Assembly (NCBI GenBank): GCA_020438525.1 | Contig: JAGQUL010000351.1 | Span: 1 to 6,432, forward strand | DNA from: Thermoleophilia bacterium | GTDB taxonomy: Bacteria > Actinomycetota > Thermoleophilia > Gaiellales > SKUG01 | DNA length: 6,432 nucleotides | Direction: 5' to 3' | In this document: piece by piece, positions 5,528-6,432 of the stretch | How positions within the stretch are numbered: position 1 is the stretch's first letter | Layout of the letters: the number at the start of each line of letters is the position of its first letter | Program-made: the position numbers and the translations under genes | Notes under the pieces: model-generated | The model's input: only the letters and a program-made list of their open reading frames with translations | The model's database searches: none | What the model was told of the DNA's origin: nothing

Positions 5528-6331
5528 TCACCGGGTGTCGGCGAGCACGCGTCGGGCGCGCAGGCCGAGCACGAGGCGCTCGCGGTCTTCGGTGGCGGCG
5601 GGGTCGAGGCCGGTGAGCTCCTTCACGCGATCGAGCCGGTAGCGGATCGTGTGCCGGTGCGCGTACAGGCGTGCGGCCGCCATCGAGACGGACGCGTCGC
5701 AGGCAAGCCAGGTCTCGAGCGTCTCGACCAAGGTCGTGCGATACCGCGCATCGTAGGTCTCGAGCGCGAGCACGGTGTCTGCATGGATGCGTGCGGCCGC
5801 GGCCGGGTCGCCGGCGAGCAGCACGTCGGTGGGGTGTCGCGGCTCGATGGCGGCGCTGCTCGGCTCGTGACTGCCTCGCTCGTCGGGGCCCGGCACGTCG
5901 GGCCCCGGTGCTGCCGCTGCGGCGCGGTTGGCCGCGGCGACGCGCTCCGTGATACCGAGGTCGTCGAGGTCGCGCGGCGCCGGGGCGCCGGCAAGCGGAT
6001 CGTCCACGAGCGATCCGCCGGCGGTGACGTGAACGAGCGCCAGCGCGAGCCGTCGCACCTGGAGGCCGCGCTCCGTGAGCACGTATCGGTGTCGCGCGGG
6101 GCGCGCCTGGTACTGCTCGGTTGCCACGAGTCCCGCGTCGACGAGCGCGCGAAGCCGCTCAGACAGCACACGTCGCGACAATCCGGGCTCTGCCGCAAGG
6201 TCGGTGAAGCGTGCGCCGTCCTGCTCATGGATCGCCAGCACGAGCCACAGGCTCCATCGATCGCCGATCAGATCCACGGCCCGGCGGCGCTCGTCGCCGA
6301 GCGGCACGTCGAGCCTCGCAGTCGGTTTCAT
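5528..6331 (-). CDS. Transcriptional regulator with HxlR winged helix and PucR-type C-terminal HTH
   Basis: The 267-residue product joins two DNA-binding modules. Residues about 18-95 match an HxlR (DUF24) winged helix: AVDLIGDRWSLWLVLAI, RFTDLA, GLSRRVLSERLRALVDAGLV, then the wing strand HRYVLTERG. Residues about 201-262 match the C-terminal HTH of PucR/CdaR regulators: LVETLETWL, VSMAAARLYAHRHTIRYRL and ELTGLD. A Pro/Ala-rich linker (about 112-165) lies between, and 167-200 (DVLLAGDP to LALETYDARY) resembles the end of the region that normally precedes the PucR HTH. Full PucR sensory domains are missing. The only cysteine is Cys211, so the N-terminal redox cysteine of some HxlR proteins is absent. 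The start is uncertain: ATG 6331 has no Shine-Dalgarno, GTG 6343 would be leaderless, and ATG 6400 lies upstream of the likely -10. It precedes glnA in the same direction, so control of nitrogen or purine genes is plausible but unproven. Confidence 0.88.
   Translation of the reverse strand: MKPTARLDVPLGDERRRAVDLIGDRWSLWLVLAIHEQDGARFTDLAAEPGLSRRVLSERLRALVDAGLVATEQYQARPARHRYVLTERGLQVRRLALALVHVTAGGSLVDDPLAGAPAPRDLDDLGITERVAAANRAAAAAPGPDVPGPDERGSHEPSSAAIEPRHPTDVLLAGDPAAAARIHADTVLALETYDARYRTTLVETLETWLACDASVSMAAARLYAHRHTIRYRLDRVKELTGLDPAATEDRERLVLGLRARRVLADTR
5884..5907. repeat. 9-bp inverted repeat in the linker region of the regulator
   Basis: CGGGGCCCG (5884-5892) and CGGGCCCCG (5899-5907) form a perfect 9-bp stem with a 6-base loop. 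It encodes the repeated PGPD of the protein linker (residues 142-150), between the two DNA-binding modules. Confidence 0.6.
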
Positions 6332-6350
6332 TCTGGAACTCACGGGTGGA

Positions 6351-6359
6351 ATCGTACCA
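6351..6359 (-). promoter_or_regulatory. Extended -10 promoter of the regulator gene
   Basis: The minus strand reads TGG-TACGAT, an extended -10 form (TGN plus TANNNT). The start point would fall near 6344, next to a GTG codon at 6343 and 12 bases before the ATG at 6331. There is no evident -35. It argues against a start at 6400. The remaining upstream bases to 6432 hold nothing I can name. Confidence 0.5.
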
Positions 6360-6432
6360 GCGTCGGCCCCGCGCCGCGCCCACCCGCGCCAGCCGCCCAA
6401 CCCCGGAACTGGTTCGATTGACTGTCGCCCAG

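Noticed and set aside
4105..5616. Plus-strand open frame of about 503 codons opposite glnA
   Set aside because: Its Val/Ala/Arg/Leu-rich composition mirrors glnA codons, it has no motif, and the minus-strand glnA is unambiguous.
6405..6432. GGTTCGATT resembling a tRNA T-loop
   Set aside because: The flanking bases do not pair as a T-stem, and no acceptor or anticodon arm is visible on either strand.

Overview
The window is GC-rich with strong third-position G/C bias. It carries seven genes, all on the minus strand, so biology runs from high to low coordinates. The PurS/PurQ split FGAM synthetase, a GSI-alpha type glutamine synthetase, TANNNT -10 boxes and possible leaderless starts suggest a high-GC Gram-positive bacterium. 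An actinobacterium is likely, perhaps of the Acidimicrobiia, but that is inference: no marker gene here fixes the taxon.

Layout from right to left: (1) 6332-6432, a short upstream region with a probable extended -10 promoter. (2) 5528-6331, a regulator with an HxlR-type winged helix at the N-terminus and a PucR/CdaR-type helix-turn-helix at the C-terminus. (3) 5383-5527, a hairpin followed by a good glnA promoter. (4) 4012-5382, glnA. (5) 3906-3933, a 12-bp hairpin with a UUCG loop that should end the glnA transcript. (6) 2351-3859, a SLC13/DASS-type anion transporter. (7) 1920-2321, a small cupin. (8) 1775-1919, the promoter and leader of a purine operon. (9) 2-1774, purC-purS-purQ, translationally coupled, with purQ running off the left edge.

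glnA makes glutamine, and PurQ is the glutaminase that feeds glutamine nitrogen into purine synthesis, so the two outer blocks are metabolically linked. The sequence supports a regulatory link as well. Both glnA and purC have a TAGCGT -10 box inside the same 10-mer, and both carry a GTGCR-N10-YGCAC dyad in the same phase to that box. The regulator, transporter and cupin promoters lack this dyad and look leaderless or nearly so. The most novel items are the HxlR-PucR fusion directly upstream of glnA and the shared dyad. No gene-free stretch exceeds 300 bases, and I saw no mobile element, CRISPR array or RNA gene.
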